From contig JADWOT020000002.1 in the NCBI GenBank assembly GCA_036345935.2, positions 15,656,913-15,720,912 of the forward strand: a stretch of DNA of 64,000 bases, read 5' to 3'. This DNA is from Taenia hydatigena (lineage: Eukaryota > Platyhelminthes > Cestoda > Cyclophyllidea > Taeniidae). Under the pieces are notes generated by a model that saw only the letters and a program-made list of their open reading frames with translations, made no database searches and was not told the DNA's origin. The position numbers and the translations under genes were made by a program. Positions 45,261 to 58,590 of this stretch are shown here, in pieces (position 1 is the stretch's first letter; the number at the start of each line of letters is the position of its first letter).

Positions 45261-45474
45261 ATTTCGCCAAAAAGGCACAATAGGAAACAAAGAAGACATA
45301 CCAGAGAATTGACATAGCTTAAAATGTGTAACAGTTGAAAAATGTGGTAAGAGTACTTGGGGAAATAGCGACTGATTCACAGCACATAATTTTGGTTACA
45401 GCCAGTACAGATAGCACGTAATTATTCCTTATACACCACACGGGCTGGAATCGTTACATTTTTGTGATGGCTTC

Positions 45475-46464
45475 TCAGCTCTTCAACGCATTGATTGCGG
45501 TAACATATCCATCCACCGGGACATTCGCTGCAGCTGAGTCCTTGCTTGTATGGTAGCCGAAACCATGAGTATCTAATTCTAAAGGGCTGTAAGCACAAGC
45601 AATCAAATATTGTGGATCCTTTAATTTAGGCAAAAGGCCGTCACATTGATCCATTGCACAGCCCACCTCAGTCGTGGTTGCCCACACCAGCTGTTCAGGT
45701 AGAGAGAAAGGCATGACAAGACGTACCATCTCGTGCTAAGCCATTCATTATCACAGCATCATGCGCATGAATCCACTCCTTTGCACCTCTTCTATCCGCA
45801 CAGCAGTTCAAGTAGACACTCAGTAGTAAGGAGTGAGTGGCTTCGCTGTGTAGATTGGATTGCATCCACACTCTGCATGTCATGAGTAGCACACACAATT
45901 TCCTCACCTGTGTGTAGTGAATACAGGACCCTGTGCAAGAGTTGTTGTAATAATTGTAGTGTTTGGCTTCTTTCTTCCAGGCACACACACCCTCAGTAAG
46001 GTTTGGCTTTTCGCCACTAATAACGACGAAATTTCGTGCAGCCACATGGTAGGGCCACATGAAATGAATTGGGAAGTTGCACTGCCAGATCCAACTTTCT
46101 GCCAGACCTCCCAATTTTTTTGAATACCTCTAGACAAAGAACATTTGCACGCAAAACAGATTACAGTGTCAGCACATATCTAGTCAACCACGCAGGTGTT
46201 GGAAGCGAACGTACCAATAGTTGCATATTGCGTGCAGGAGGGTGCACATTTTCACGAACCTCCCAATGAGCCTCAAGAAGTTGTTCTTGTTCGACCAGTG
46301 TGGGTTGATAACAGGCCACCATGGCGATGACAGTGATGAGGCTGAAGAACACCGTCACAAAGAGACCTGACACAGCGAGAAGTGTGCAGAGCAACAGTTG
46401 AGGATGATGATGATGATGAGAAATGCTAAGTAATAAAAAACTCACCATTCCGTGCGCATATCAT
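45475..46464 (-). CDS. venom-allergen-like protein (CAP/SCP-TAPS superfamily), secreted
   Basis: Four exons on the minus strand: 46446-46464, 46215-46366, 45908-46129 and 45475-45690, all GT-AG, giving 202 residues. Residues 1-25 (MICARNGLFVTVFFSLITVI...) form a signal peptide. The CAP domain follows: LLEAHWEVRENVHPPARNM (His40), YSKKLGGLAESWIWQCNF, GEKPN (Glu97), WKKEAKHYNYYNNSC (Glu111), CIHYTQLVWATTTEVGCAMD (CAP1 motif, His128) and YLIACAYSP (CAP2-like). The His-Glu-Glu-His set of the CAP pocket is thus present, as are paired cysteines. Length is normal for a single-domain CAP protein. In parasitic flatworms these are secreted proteins of unknown biochemical activity, linked to host interaction. 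An alternative start inside intron 1 (46448) would add a (CAT)n-encoded histidine run and is less likely, since a TATA box fits the chosen start. Confidence 0.93.
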
Positions 46465-46501
46465 CGTGGCAAAGGGGCTGGGAGGGCGAGATAATCCCAC
46501 T

Positions 46502-46509
46502 TATTTATA
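46502..46509 (-). promoter_or_regulatory. TATA box of the CAP gene
   Basis: TATAAATA on the minus strand lies 38 bp upstream of the ATG at 46464. Transcription would start about 30 bp downstream, leaving a very short 5' leader. This supports the start in the small first exon. Confidence 0.55.
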
Positions 46510-46589
46510 CGTGAAACATGGGGTGTGGTGTGGTATGATTGGAAGTGGTGTAATCTAACAGTCTATGGCATCACATTGGTTGGGATAAT

Positions 46590-47400
46590 CCCCCCCCCCT
46601 ACTCATGGTCCAGGTCAAGCCGGCATTGAATTGTGGATCTGCTGATTAGACCTGCTCTCATTTCACATTTCCGATGTAATGGCAGACACGATTTGCAGAG
46701 TAGGCGGATTTGAAAGGACTCAAGTGCTCTGATCCTGACCATGTGATTCATAGGCACTGCAGTCACGTTTAGCTGCTTTCCGACAGTTCTAGTTCCAACA
46801 GACCAAATCACTGGCAGACAATCAGATTACAGCAAATTTGAGGTTATGCGAGCATTATCACATTTATGCAAAGATGATGGCGTCGGGTGATACCCTACCT
46901 CACTATTTTAAATTTTACAACTTGTCAACACCTCACCCTCCATGATCACTAGTGCATTTTCTATGCCACAAAATGTACAATGGTTCCTTCTACTCAGTCT
47001 TCCATAGACAACACTCAGAGATTGGCGAAGAGGTTGCAATTTGCTCATTGTGTTTATGATAGTTAATGTCCCTCATTTGCCTCACTGATATTGAATTAGG
47101 AAATGCCTAGTTCGAGATAGGTTGTAAAAGCGCTTGGCAAAGAAATGACTATGGTAGGGTTTACTGCATAGCCAGCAACACCTTCGTCCTTCTAAGATAA
47201 AAAAGAATCTTGATTAAATTTTCCTTCCTCTATACATTACAAATACTTAACTCCTGTCAATGCTTTTTAGTGACAGTGTCACGAAATGTGCCTTTGGCAT
47301 TTGACCCTGCTGAATGAACTGTCCATGCAGTTAGGAGCCAGCAAGATGAAAGTTTTGACGGCCTTTGCCTTGAGTCCTTCAGTTTCTTATTTAATGTGCC
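46590..47400. other. no supported gene
   Basis: The minus frame at 46599-46811 begins near a poly-C run (46589-46597) and has no family match. Nothing else was recognised. Confidence 0.35.
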
Positions 47401-47408
47401 CATTACAG

Positions 47409-47535
47409 ACTATCCAACGCTACCATTTACGCTGATGTGTTCAATGTCACTGCCGAGAGCTATTTCTTCAGCTCCACCGACAAATTGAATGTCTTGCCTC
47501 TTAATTTGCCAACTTTCAAGCAAAGAACCACCTAA
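47409..47535 (+). CDS. candidate terminal exon of a secreted or surface protein
   Basis: After a pyrimidine-containing acceptor (CCCATTACAG) the frame reads LSNATIYADVFNVTAESYFF then SSTDKLNVLPLNLPTF, and stops at TAA. Two NxT glycosylation sites and a beta-like pattern recall the gene at 32913, but no alignment could be made. An ATG with MKVLTAFALS lies about 55 bp upstream but does not splice in with correct phase. This remains a lone exon. Confidence 0.3.
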
Positions 47536-47539
47536 TCAT

Positions 47540-49260
47540 TTCTTTTATTGTTCATATCTTTGGCAGGGGAAGGGCTGTGGGAACAGTTAACTGGAACACT
47601 CTGAACTGAGCTGGCTCCAAGTACAGTGAGCAGTGGTGTCTGATATTGTTTTCAGCTTTGAGTTGTTAAAATAAAAATATGGCATAAATGATGCGAGAAT
47701 AAATTGTGTTGGGGAGGTGAGAGGACATGTAAGTAGAGACGTCGTCAGTGTGTGGATGTTGTACACAAAGCATCCTTCACTGTCTACCCAACTGACTCTT
47801 TTCACTCCCTAGCGCTTGGGATCGCACAACGACATGTGAATTTGCAAGATGAGGTCGTGTCTTCGTAGTATGATCTAGCACCTCTGGTGATTAGTGATGC
47901 AGAACGGGTTTAGCAAAACAATCACAAGTCATATGATGGCTTTTGTGAAGTGTCGGCTTCGACTCTGAGCCTATGACCGCAGACGATGGGGGTGGAAAGG
48001 GCGCTTGAGCAGGAGTCTTTGATAAACAAAGTGAAGTTGTGTCATGCAATATGGGAGGCAGACATACAATTATGATGATCTGCTGATCATGTGAACCTAT
48101 TAATTTTGAGATTCGTCTCTTCAAACAAATTATATTCATGGTTCCATGTGATTTCACATGATTTTTGGAAGAATATCAGTTATGAGTTTGTGAATTCATC
48201 AAACGTGTGAATTGTGGGACTAATGGCAAGGCTTTCACGGGTAATCACGTTATTTTAGTAGACGTCATCATCATGAAACAATAACAATGTCATCAGTGGT
48301 CAAACCTTAAAAATATTGTGGTTTCATAAATCCACTTTGATGGTAAAATCTGCCTCATCATCGTTTATGCATCTGCTTACAAATATGATGGAGGCTTTGT
48401 TTAAGCAAAAAATGACGCTGTTCTTATTTTGCTTTATCACTGAATACCCAATTTTTTTAAAAACTACACGGTTTGTGAGACTTAGTTTTTGGTTCCCTCC
48501 TACCTTCTAGAAGTCAAATTGAAAAATGACAGTTAAAGTCATTCTGACATTTACGCACCATCCTCAACAAGCAGCGTCTAAGCTCTGCACATCAGTTGCA
48601 CTTTGCAATTCATTATAGAGGTCAGTTTGTTAGCATCACTTACATCAAGATTCGCTGGAACCAGAGAGTATGAACGGATGGCGATCCGACGTCGCTAAAG
48701 TGTTTGAAAATCAATTGTTCTACTGACATAGTCTTAGTAACATAACTTCAAAAATATAGGAATTGTGAACAAATCAAGTAAGAAATTAGGCGCTATTAAA
48801 AATCTGGCAGTTTTATTACACCTACGAATCAACAAAGTAAAAATAGCAAAAATGGCTGATGCTCGAGCAGTTATAGCCTCTCCTGCTCAGAATTTGGCAG
48901 ATCTGCACGACAAGAAATGGTAAGACAAGCTCAAATCGGGCAAAGGCGAGGGAGCAATACGCATGCGTAGTTAACGCATCCACTACACATTGATACATTA
49001 AATATTGGTGTTACATTGTGTGACGCCCAATCCTTTATCTTATATGCGATCGGTATTGGATAACAGAAGCCCATCCATTAATTCATCGTCCAGCACAAGA
49101 GTGGAGGATTTGGGCTGTACCTGACATAAGGTTAACCGCGTGTAGAAGTGTAGGAATTCTCGTCAGAAGCCTGATTGTGGAGTTGTCAGCATAACTCAAA
49201 ATCGCTAAGGTATAATTTTACACGGCAATGATGGTATTGGATTGCGCGGAAGAAAAAGGG
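47540..49260. other. no feature seen
   Basis: A/T-rich intergenic DNA with short frames only. None has start context, splice sites or recognisable motifs. Confidence 0.4.
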
Positions 49261-49264
49261 CGTT

Positions 49265-49480
49265 AAACCTGAGTTTTATGCAAATCTTAGGCTCGGCATG
49301 GGAGAAAACAACACTCGTCTGCTAGAGGGAAACCCGAGCGGAGATGTAGGCTCTAGGGCCATCGTGCAAAGAAAGGCAAGAGCTAAAAGGGCATAAATCG
49401 CTGGCAAGGTGGCTTTGAACCACCGACCTATGGATTGCTGCCAACATCTACAGCCCACTGCTTCACCAACACCTATCACC
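49265..49480 (-). mobile_element. tRNA-derived SINE
   Basis: On the minus strand, TGGTGAAGCAGTGGG (49454-49468) fits a pol III A box, and GGTGGTTCAAAGCCACC (49408-49424) fits a B box inside a T-arm-like stem with loop TTCAAAG. They are about 30 bp apart, as in a tRNA. The rest of the head does not fold as a functional tRNA by eye. A non-tRNA body of about 140 bp follows toward 49265. No second copy was found in the window. Confidence 0.7.
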
Positions 49481-49499
49481 AGGCGCATCAGGCGCTTTT

Positions 49500-50770
49500 T
49501 TGTTAATACTGACAAAAAAACAATAATCGCAGTTTGTTAACGTATACTTGGTTTTCCTGACTTCTTAACTTCCTTACTTTGCACTGCTGGTTGCTGCGAA
49601 TTGTGCCTCAAACGAAGTCATTAATTCACGTATGCAAAGAGTCTGCTTTTGATGCTTCTAGCATTAACAACATTCCTATTTCTAGATGCAAACAACATAG
49701 TTGCCAATGCCACTCAACTTACATGGTCTCAAAGAATCTGATTAAAATGCATTTTTAAAGCAAGTGTCGGCTGACAAGTCGACTGACTTTGCTCTGATTT
49801 AATGAATTTCTCTTAAAGGGAAATCTGTGAAAGATTGTACACGACATGGGTGGGTGCTGCATGCACTTCATGATCTCATTGCTAGGTTGAGTTTAAGGGT
49901 ATTTTGCCCTTGTATTTGTTCATCTATAAGAACCAATGTGACAAATTCCGATGAAAAAATTCTGCAAGACATGGCATGAGAAACGCGTAAAAGGGTTGAT
50001 TTCCCCGTAGTCGTGGCATACATACTCGAACTGAGGATTTATTACAACTAAAATGCCAAGCTGACCAGATAAGCGTCTCATGCAGTTGCCTGTTGTTAAA
50101 CAAAAAGTTGGCTAAAGAACTAACGTACACCAGTGTTGAATCATGAAAGGAGGGAATGAATTATCCGGGAATGCCTCCGTCCCAGTTCAGTCTAGGCATG
50201 AATGCTTACGACCATAAATGATGCGCTGTGGTACTTCTACGTCCTTATGGACAATCGAAGTGCTTTGTAATCTACCAAGCTCCGAAAAACATGACTGAAG
50301 AACAGACTCAACTACCTTTGCAAAAAAGTATTCTTAATGCCATTACATGAGGTGGACCTCTGTAAGGTGGATCAGTCGTCAGTCATTGATGCTTAGCATG
50401 CGTCGCATAAGCCCTCCTTAGAAATGATGTACTGCTCAATTTCAGGATTGAATTCATTAAATGATGGTTGCTGTTCGGGTTTTACATCCCAATAGGAGCT
50501 CATAATGCTGTAGACTGTAGCACCACACTCAAAACCCTCATTACGTGGAGAAGAAAGACGTCCACCTTTGGAGAGAAAGTCCTGCCATCGGTCAAGTCTG
50601 CATTCTGAAATGAATTAAGATGGAAGAACTATCCCAAGTAGGCAAGCTGTACAGACATCACTTGCTTAGTGATGAGGCCACAATTTGGTGCTAAAAAAGG
50701 AAAGAGGCACACCATGATTGCAGACGTCACTTGTAAACGATTTCGATCCACATTGGCTGGGAGGTGGCTT
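49500..50770. other. no feature seen
   Basis: No gene, repeat or regulatory element could be supported in this stretch. Confidence 0.4.
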
Positions 50771-51799
50771 CCATGAAGATTGAAGCTGCTGTAATGTCAG
50801 CAGTGGCGTGTCGGCATATTCGCAAGAATGTTTAATAGACTAGGCTTTCACCTTTCCTTATTTGGCCTTCTTTTGCTTGGACGAGTGGGATGAATACAGG
50901 TGGGTGTCATTCCCCATCACTGAGGACGTAGGTAATGAGGTGGAGTACCGAGGATTATGTACACTGGGGAAAGAACTGGTGCTGTTGCAAGTAGGCAGAG
51001 ACACAGGCTTACGCGCGACTGAGCTTATTTAAGCTGCCATATTCACCACTGCATCATTCTGAAGCGGTTTTGTCGCTTTGGCACGCCTGTTATGTGTGTG
51101 CTTGGCTGAGTTTCTTTCTCAGTATTCAACAGGAAGCATTCGATGAACAGGCTTCTTACCGCGGAATCGTCGTCGACTGCCATCGGGGGAGAAGGGTACC
51201 CTCTAGGTCAGCACAACCTTCATCAATCTTATTCGTTACTGTGAGGGGCGTAGCCTTCACCAGTTTGTCCTTTTCATTACATCACTAACGATGGAGAACG
51301 CCACCAACCTGCACTCGCTTTAGTCTTTCGAAGGAAGTAAGAGCCAAGGAGGAATAGGTGTTTTCATTCGCTTGTGCGCTTTAAGGCAATTAGGCTGTGC
51401 AGACACTGCCTCCTCCGTAACTGGACTATGATTGGGCGCATGCCCTGCGGACGCCACATGCACACATCCCCGATTCACACTGGTTGAAGCCCAGCTTCTA
51501 GAGGGAGTGAGTGCGCTGCTTTGTGCGCAATTTGTAGCCACAATGCCAGCAGTGGTGTGCCGACATATCTGCGGAGGTGTGTAGATAGGTCTGATGTTCA
51601 TTTCTTTTCACTTGACCTACATTCCCTTAGAAGCGTAGATCAAATGCACGGGGCACCAATCTCCTTTCGCCGGTGATAAAATTAACAGGGCAAGGCAATG
51701 AGGGTATGCCACCGCTTCATCTACCAATGAGGACGGGTCTTTAGCCGCTTTAGTACGCCCATATGGTTGCTATACATACACTTCACTAAGTAGTCCTCA

Positions 51800-52060
51800 C
51801 TGTTAGACGAGATGCGTCCGGCGAGCGCGCATCTTGTTGCGGAACCGTTGTCATGCGTCTGCAAGGGAGGGGTGGACCCTCTAGACCAGCATGCCACTCA
51901 TCATCCTGCGTTGTTCATTACATTACCATTGAGAGTGCTTCCTACCTACTGTCACTCTACTTGTTGCAAGGAATTGAAAGCCAGGGCAAAATATTAGTGA
52001 AGAACCTGCAATATATTGCAGTGAATTGATTGAAGGTCAAGATTGAATGAAGGACCACAA
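51800..52060 (+). repeat. repeat module A, copy 2
   Basis: Shares with 58330-58590 the blocks CGCGTCTTGTTGC/CGCATCTTGTTGC, GGTGGAC-CTCT-ACCAGCAT, CACTCATCAT, GAGTGCTT-CTAC and CTTGTTGC-AGGA. More diverged copies are at 51140-51390 and 61640-61830. Confidence 0.65.
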
Positions 52061-53861
52061 TCTAGCTACTCAAGCAAAGGCAGACAGATGGCTGAGAAGG
52101 TGAATAGGCTCGAGTAACCTCTCGTTTTACTTGGAGTGGCCGGCAATCATGAGGCTACACTCGTGGAGTCTCTTAATGGCACATAGCATTGCTTTAGAGA
52201 GGTTTTAAAGCAGTGTGAGTGCAGGAAACGGTGAGGCGGAGGACGAATGAAAAGTGAGTGCAAACGGAGAATGGAATGCTTAGGTGGGATGTTGTGATAT
52301 TAACTTTCCCAACGTTGGCTGTTCTTCGGAGTCCTTGCATGAGGTGAGCTCTGAATCCAGGTTGAGCATTTCCTCATCGCAGCAAAAGCACCTCAGTCAT
52401 TTTAATGCTCCATCACTCGACACATGTAACAATCCTTCCATTTGAACCAAATGCAAAGTGTCAGATAAACATTGACAGCCTGGTTTGTTTTTACCTTTTT
52501 GCACTCTGGTGTAGAGCATTAGGAGGCTGCTATGACCGAAAATACACAACGGTATTTCAATATGCCCTAAAAGGCTAATAAAAAGTTAGCGACTCACATT
52601 CAGCCCTCAAATCTATTATTATGTTAATTATTCTTGATATTGGCTTAGAAGCTACCTATGAAACCATTATTACGCCACTTGACCTCTAATATGATCAAGA
52701 GAAATTGTCTGTGTCCGATAGCTCTAGCGAACCTTCGGAAAGGTGGTCCTTTCCGTATTTCAACTTCAAGCATCTCTCCATGGCACCCTATGCTCACCAA
52801 ACGCATCTCGTTCAACCAAGATGACGATTTAATTCAACAACTGTATGCTGCAAAGGAGCCAATGCAAAGAATCAGTTGCAGCACCATCAACGTTAGTAAA
52901 TTATGTGGTAGTCAATCTGCCGTACAGGTTGACAGGTCGGCGTGTGTGCTTGCGCCTTCGACTGATTGGAGTGGTACCTGTCACAGGGACAGTCGCGATG
53001 TAGCGGTGACACTAGTCCTTCTCTACCATTGTTTAATCTTCATCACACTGCCTCGTTTGCCACTTCACCAATGACGGAGAAAGTTGTCCACATGCACACA
53101 CTCCATCATACCTATGCAGATGTGTTGGCGCACCACTGCTGACTTTTCAGCCAGGAATTACAAACATAGTAACAGCTCGCTCTGCCTCAAAGCTACTTCT
53201 TTGCCAATGTGGCGTCTGAAATGTGATGCTATAGGTATGAAAGAAGAGGTGTTTGTACTATTTTCGTACTTCGAAATTTGCAGATCTGTCGCCATTGATG
53301 AATGATGAGGTAACTTATTGCGCTTGGCCTTTGAGTTGTTGTCTGCAGACTTAGAATTCAGTGGAATTGCGGACATTCCTAACATCTCGACCTCCTAGTT
53401 CTTATCGATGCCATCACCTCCCTCTCGCGCGTCATTGAAGAGCGTTCAAAAGTTAGTGTGACTTAAACCGCACGACGATATCGTCGACAAACCTGACGGG
53501 ACGTGATGGAACTGCGTCTCGTTTCTTATTTCTCGTCTGTCAGGAATCCCGTGTCCCGTCCACGTGTTTGTTCAATCAATGTCCCATCGGGCATCTCGAG
53601 CATTACATAAATACATCTTCCAAATATATTAAGAGCACTGTTCTGAAAATTAGTTGACATGCCTGTCAGACTGCTTGATGCTGATGTAGTAGCTGGGGGT
53701 GAATTGGGTGATGTTTGAGTTGACTAGGATGTCAACTTGCCAAATACTGGCTATTTGGCTTGGGGACAGGTAGACTAACCGTCCAACTAGTAATCATACG
53801 GTCCACGGCTAGTTGGCTGGTTCTTTAACTAAACGAATGGGCCGACTAATTCTCTTGCAAT

Positions 53862-53882
53862 CCAGCCAGCCAGCCAGCCAGT
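53862..53882 (+). repeat. (CCAG)n simple repeat
   Basis: Short tract of about five CCAG units. Nearby DNA is also rich in GGCT/AGCC words. Confidence 0.75.
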
Positions 53883-54184
53883 GACCCAAGGCAGCAGTCT
53901 AGCTAATTTCACAGTGCTGGGAAGGAGGCAGGAGTGTCGCCTCCCCGAATCCATAAAGTCGACTTGTCATTGCCTCTCTCACTAAATGGGTCAGCGTTCA
54001 TCCCGAAATGCCAGTGTGACCATCTAGCACTAGTGCCATCAAAATCACACTACGCCAACCTTTCAGCCTTGGTGTGCTCGTGACCGGCTACAGGACTAAA
54101 CATTTGCCCTTCTTCCCTGCCTGCTTGATCTAAGTGCAGTCGCCTTGCACAGGAGAGCGAAGATAACAATCTCACCTAACTATG

Positions 54185-54450
54185 ATGGAATAAAGACTCA
54201 GTCCTCTGCTTTCAAGGATCCGGCATCTGCATTGTCCGGAGAAGGAGATGCAATAGTCACCACACTTGCTGACGTTGATGGGCTGTTGTCTGAGAGGGAG
54301 CTGGACCTTGTCGACCGACCGATCCTAGTGCTGAAGCTACGTAAAAGAGCTGCTGAAAGGTGTACTACTCAGTAAATTAGTAAGGGAAAGATAGGAATTC
54401 AGGTTAATCTGGCGCTGCATCTACTTAGGATCGTTTGCACATCAAAAAGG
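54185..54450 (+). repeat. repeat module D, copy 1 (partner at 59050-59310)
   Basis: GAAGGAGATGCAATAGTCA pairs with GAAGATGCAATAGTCA in the partner. GCTGA-GTTGATG, TGGACCT-GTC, AAGCTACGTRAAAG and CATCTACTT follow in the same order. A partly conserved reading frame (ADVDGLLSERELDLVDRP against ADADEVLFEIDLDLVSRS) hints at a coding origin. Confidence 0.6.
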
Positions 54451-57400
54451 AAAATTAAACTTAAAGAGGAAAACTTTAAGGGAAAAATGGATGAAGTCGA
54501 TTAAGATTTGTTCGATTGAGCAGTTCTTTTGCCTATCAGGAAACATGTAATTTTACTAGGCTGCTTATAATGCACATTCAAGTGCAATGCAAATGTGTCG
54601 TGATTTTTTCTGGTTTTCGCATGCTAACTTCAAGGTAAAATGGTGCCATTGTAGGGCTCCAGATGTCAATCTTGGTCTATTTCAAGGCTCAAGATATCAG
54701 TTCAGCTCGAAGTTCAGCTTAAATGTGGTCACTGTATGACCTACAGACAGATTTAGGTTGCTTTTGGGGCAAATGATGTCATTCTAAACCAGATATCGAC
54801 CTTGATCAATCTGGCCATTCGTGTTGGCAGTGAAGTGCCTCTGAAGTGTCAGTGGAATCAACAGTGCTGCGCTCTATAGGTGACCTAGATAGGAAGGCGT
54901 GCTCGTACTTGTGTTCGCCACTCAGGAGTCTTCAATCGCCATCACCATGACTGTAATGTTCGTCAATGCCTTCTTTTGCATGAACACACCCTGTAATGTA
55001 CCAACCTCAAAGACTTCCAAAACCAAGCAAAGGGCCTTTGACCTCATTATGGCAGCAGCAAAGCTAGATAGGCGAAATTGCCACTTGGGGAAGTAGCATT
55101 ATAAAGGTGTTTGGATCGTACTTGGAAATGAAGGTAATGTGGACTGCTAGTAGGAAAGACATTAGCTGGACTGTTAATCCAGCTCATCGTCCTTTTTTAC
55201 CTTACACGCAGAACTTAAGCAAGGGAATTTAAATAAAGTAAAAGGATGCTCTGAACAACAGCCGATGCCGCTCTCTGGTTGGAGTGAACTAGGATGCGAG
55301 GTAGGCAGCTGGCTAGTTCGTTAAATGGTACACTAGCAGTGCGACAAGCTACTCAGTGGTTAGTCAGTAGCTATGTTGAGTGTCAGTGTCACCCTATGTA
55401 AGCTTAAAATGCGGTGCGTAGACGCCAACTCTGTTAATTACGATCTCGATATGTGATTAAGTTACCGCCTAATAGTGACGAAGCTCTAGATCATGAAGCT
55501 TTTCACCTCATTTCCAACACAAGTGTGGCTTATTGTAGCCCATGGAATGGCTTGGCAGAGAGGTGAACCCAATGTGAGCCAGTAAATCCTCCTCTTCTTA
55601 AATCGAGGCATTCGTTTAACTTACTTGGTCTGCAATGCAAAGCAAGTCCTTCTCAGCGAAAGCCAAATGCTTTATCGGTATCGCATTCCCTACTCGGCTT
55701 TCGATGATAAAGAAACCTTGCTCCCCTCTTTAGCATCCGATAAGTCTATTGTTGGAATGACTGTTAGTAGTCGGATTGCCGAGAGGTCGACCGCTCTGAA
55801 TGACACAATCAGGGTAGAATCGCGCAGACACTCCCTTAACACTTGCTTACACAGAGAAGAGTAGTCGACGTTGTAGAATCGTTCAGAGGTTTTTGGAGTG
55901 GGTTGAGAAACTGCTAGTTCAACCTGACGTAATTACCCCTCTCTGCCTATGCCGATATACCAGCTGTGCAACCAACTTTGTTTAGCTTGTCACAGATGTC
56001 ATTCGAATGTGAGAGCATTTGGCTAGTGAGAGAGGCATACGACATTTCGATGCTAAGAAGTGAAATGAACTTAAGGAGACAAATGTTGTGCATATTGGTA
56101 ATTCTAGTGGATTATACGTATCACTTACTGTTTCCTCCCCTAACTTTTTCGATTAATTCCGGACACCTTTACAGGCAACTACCTCGACCCTCACTCCCTA
56201 TCGCCTACCCACCTAAAGCACCATCGCTTATCCCATTCCCCTTTACTCGATGCTTCTCAAAATGGGCAATGAAAATTAGCAGTTGATAGATCGCACCACC
56301 ATTGCTAGAGTGAAAGGGGACGGGAGGTAAGGAGAACATATAAGAGCACGAGCAACCATGCAGCGAAAAAGAGAGGGAATAACAGCATCTAATTTTCTTT
56401 TGATTGATAATTACACCTATGTTATCACCATCTCACCAAGTAGACTGCATTGGGGCAGCAGTTTTCAAATGCAAAGATTAGGTACGTATAGAAGAAGGCT
56501 GCGTAGACTGCCTCGCCATCCGAAAGCCTCATAACCAAGTCACCGAAACATAAACCTTGCGGCCATGTGGCTGCCTCACCTATCGTCAACGAGAAGACGA
56601 GGATTTGCGATTAATGTGCGAGTGTGCCGGACGCGAGTGAATGGATTATATGAAATTTTATGGACGATTTGATCCTACTCTACTCCTTTCAATTGTGTAA
56701 AGGTTAAGAAGGAAAACAAGCGTTAAAATGATCACGCTCTTTGCGATCCCTCTTGTCACAACCTGAGCAGAAACCAACTAAAGGTGAGCAAATAGTGCCT
56801 TCAATGCATTATTTGGAGAATTCCATTTCAAGCTTTGTGGTTGGCGCAATGCGTTGAAATGGACACCAAACAGGACTCTCAACATACGGAAGCTCAAAAA
56901 CTCTACTGAAAGCAGGGAGGTAAAGAAGACTCCGGCTTATTCGTTTTATTTCTGTTGCTCTTGCCTTTGGTGGACCCCTAAGATCACGACGACTATAAGA
57001 ACTCGCTTGGGTTGGAGGGACATCTCTATAGGTATTACTCATGTGAGAAGTGAGCGTATCTCGATGAGACGTTACGTTCACAAGATGGTTGCAAGGGCAG
57101 GTGGGTGTCATTCTCCATCACTGGAGACATAATTGATGAGATGAGATTATGAAAATTAAGCACTTTTGGGAAAGGATTGGTGCTGTTGCTGCACCGCCAC
57201 TGTCTCCGTGATTGGTGCTGCTGCGAGGATGCTGAGACACAGACGCACGCGCAACTCCGCTCATTTCAGCGGCCAGACTGACCACCGCAACATTCACCAT
57301 CGTTGACAATTATGAAGCCACTTCGTCAGGTCAACATACCTCAATGTTAGGCGGAAAGAGCTTTACGAACGCGCCTCTGGCTTCAGAACTGTCACCGTCA

Positions 57401-58329
57401 GCCTTCAAAGAAGGGAATTGCTCACTAAATCAGCATCATATCACCAATGAAGTGTGCTATCTGGCTGTCTGCACTCTACTCATTCTAAGGGAATAAAAGC
57501 TATGCAAGAAAATAAGGAGAGAACGCAAAGTTGCAACCACAGGTGCTGAGTTTAAGAAGAGTTAAAGCTGACGGAGGCAGTGATAAGGGTTGAGCTGGTT
57601 TTGAGAGTACCTTTCTCTCTCAAAGGAGAATGACGACGGTTCCGCAGCAAGAAACATGTTCGCCGAATTCTTCCTGTTAACATCGAAGACTCCTTAGTTA
57701 AGGTTATATAAGGCGAATATGTCGACGCGGCGATACGACTGCATATCCATCCTCATTAGTGTTACAGTAATAGATCTGGCCGTCCAACCCAGCGTAATGG
57801 CGCGACACAGTAAATTTCTCCGGCCTACAAACAGCTTAACGGATGTCTCACCGGCTACCAGCCCTAAAAGAGGCCATCGTCGATTGTTAGTAAGGCCGTT
57901 AGCTGTTCGACATCGCGTTCCTAATACCTGCATTCTTCTCATACCCTTTATTTTCTCCCCCTCGATACACTTTGTCTTTGCATGAGTGACATTTTATTTC
58001 AAACGAATGCGCATTTCGCACACCCACAATTGTTGACTTGCTAATGTAGTAGATGAAGGGAGAATTGGGCGATATTTGAGTAGACTAGGATAATAAGGTC
58101 ATGCGTTTCGAGCCACAGCAGCATCCTAACGCCCTTCATGCCAACTCGGTCATTATTGGCAACTCTGATTGCTAAGATCATAGTCGCAAGCACCCGCTCC
58201 CATCCTTTTAGTTAAACGACCTGACTAACTGTTGCAATACTCATTACTGAGGACGGATATGCAGTTGCTTTGGCGCATCGGCTTATGTGCTACTTAAATA
58301 CGCTTGACCAAGTAGTCTTCACTGTTAAG

Positions 58330-58590
58330 TGAGAAGCGTTCAGCAAACACGCGTCTTGTTGCAGAACCGTCGGCTTTTGTCTGCGAGGGAGAGGTGGACT
58401 CTCTGAACCAGCATAACACTCATCATTCTTCCTCTTTTGCTACATCACAATTGAGGAGTGCTTTCTACTAACTCTCACTCCACTTGTTGCGAGGACGTAA
58501 AAGTCAGGGCTAAAGGCTTAGTGAGGAATCTGATACATTGCAGTGAATAAATTCGAGGTCAGGATTGAATGAAGGACCACAATCCATTAA
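58330..58590 (+). repeat. repeat module A, copy 3
   Basis: Closest partner is 51800-52060, with a shared tail GGCTAAA/GGCAAAA then TTAGTGA and GAATGAAGGACCACAATC, which extends to about 52065 and 58585. Confidence 0.65.

Noticed and set aside
46215..46448. Alternative start of the CAP gene at 46448 with a histidine run
   Set aside because: It depends on translating a (CAT)n stretch that sits in a good intron. The ATG at 46464 gives a clean signal peptide, a good donor and acceptor, and lies at the right distance from a TATA box.
49265..49480. Functional tRNA gene
   Set aside because: A and B boxes are good, but the acceptor and anticodon stems do not pair convincingly and a long non-tRNA body follows; a SINE fits better.
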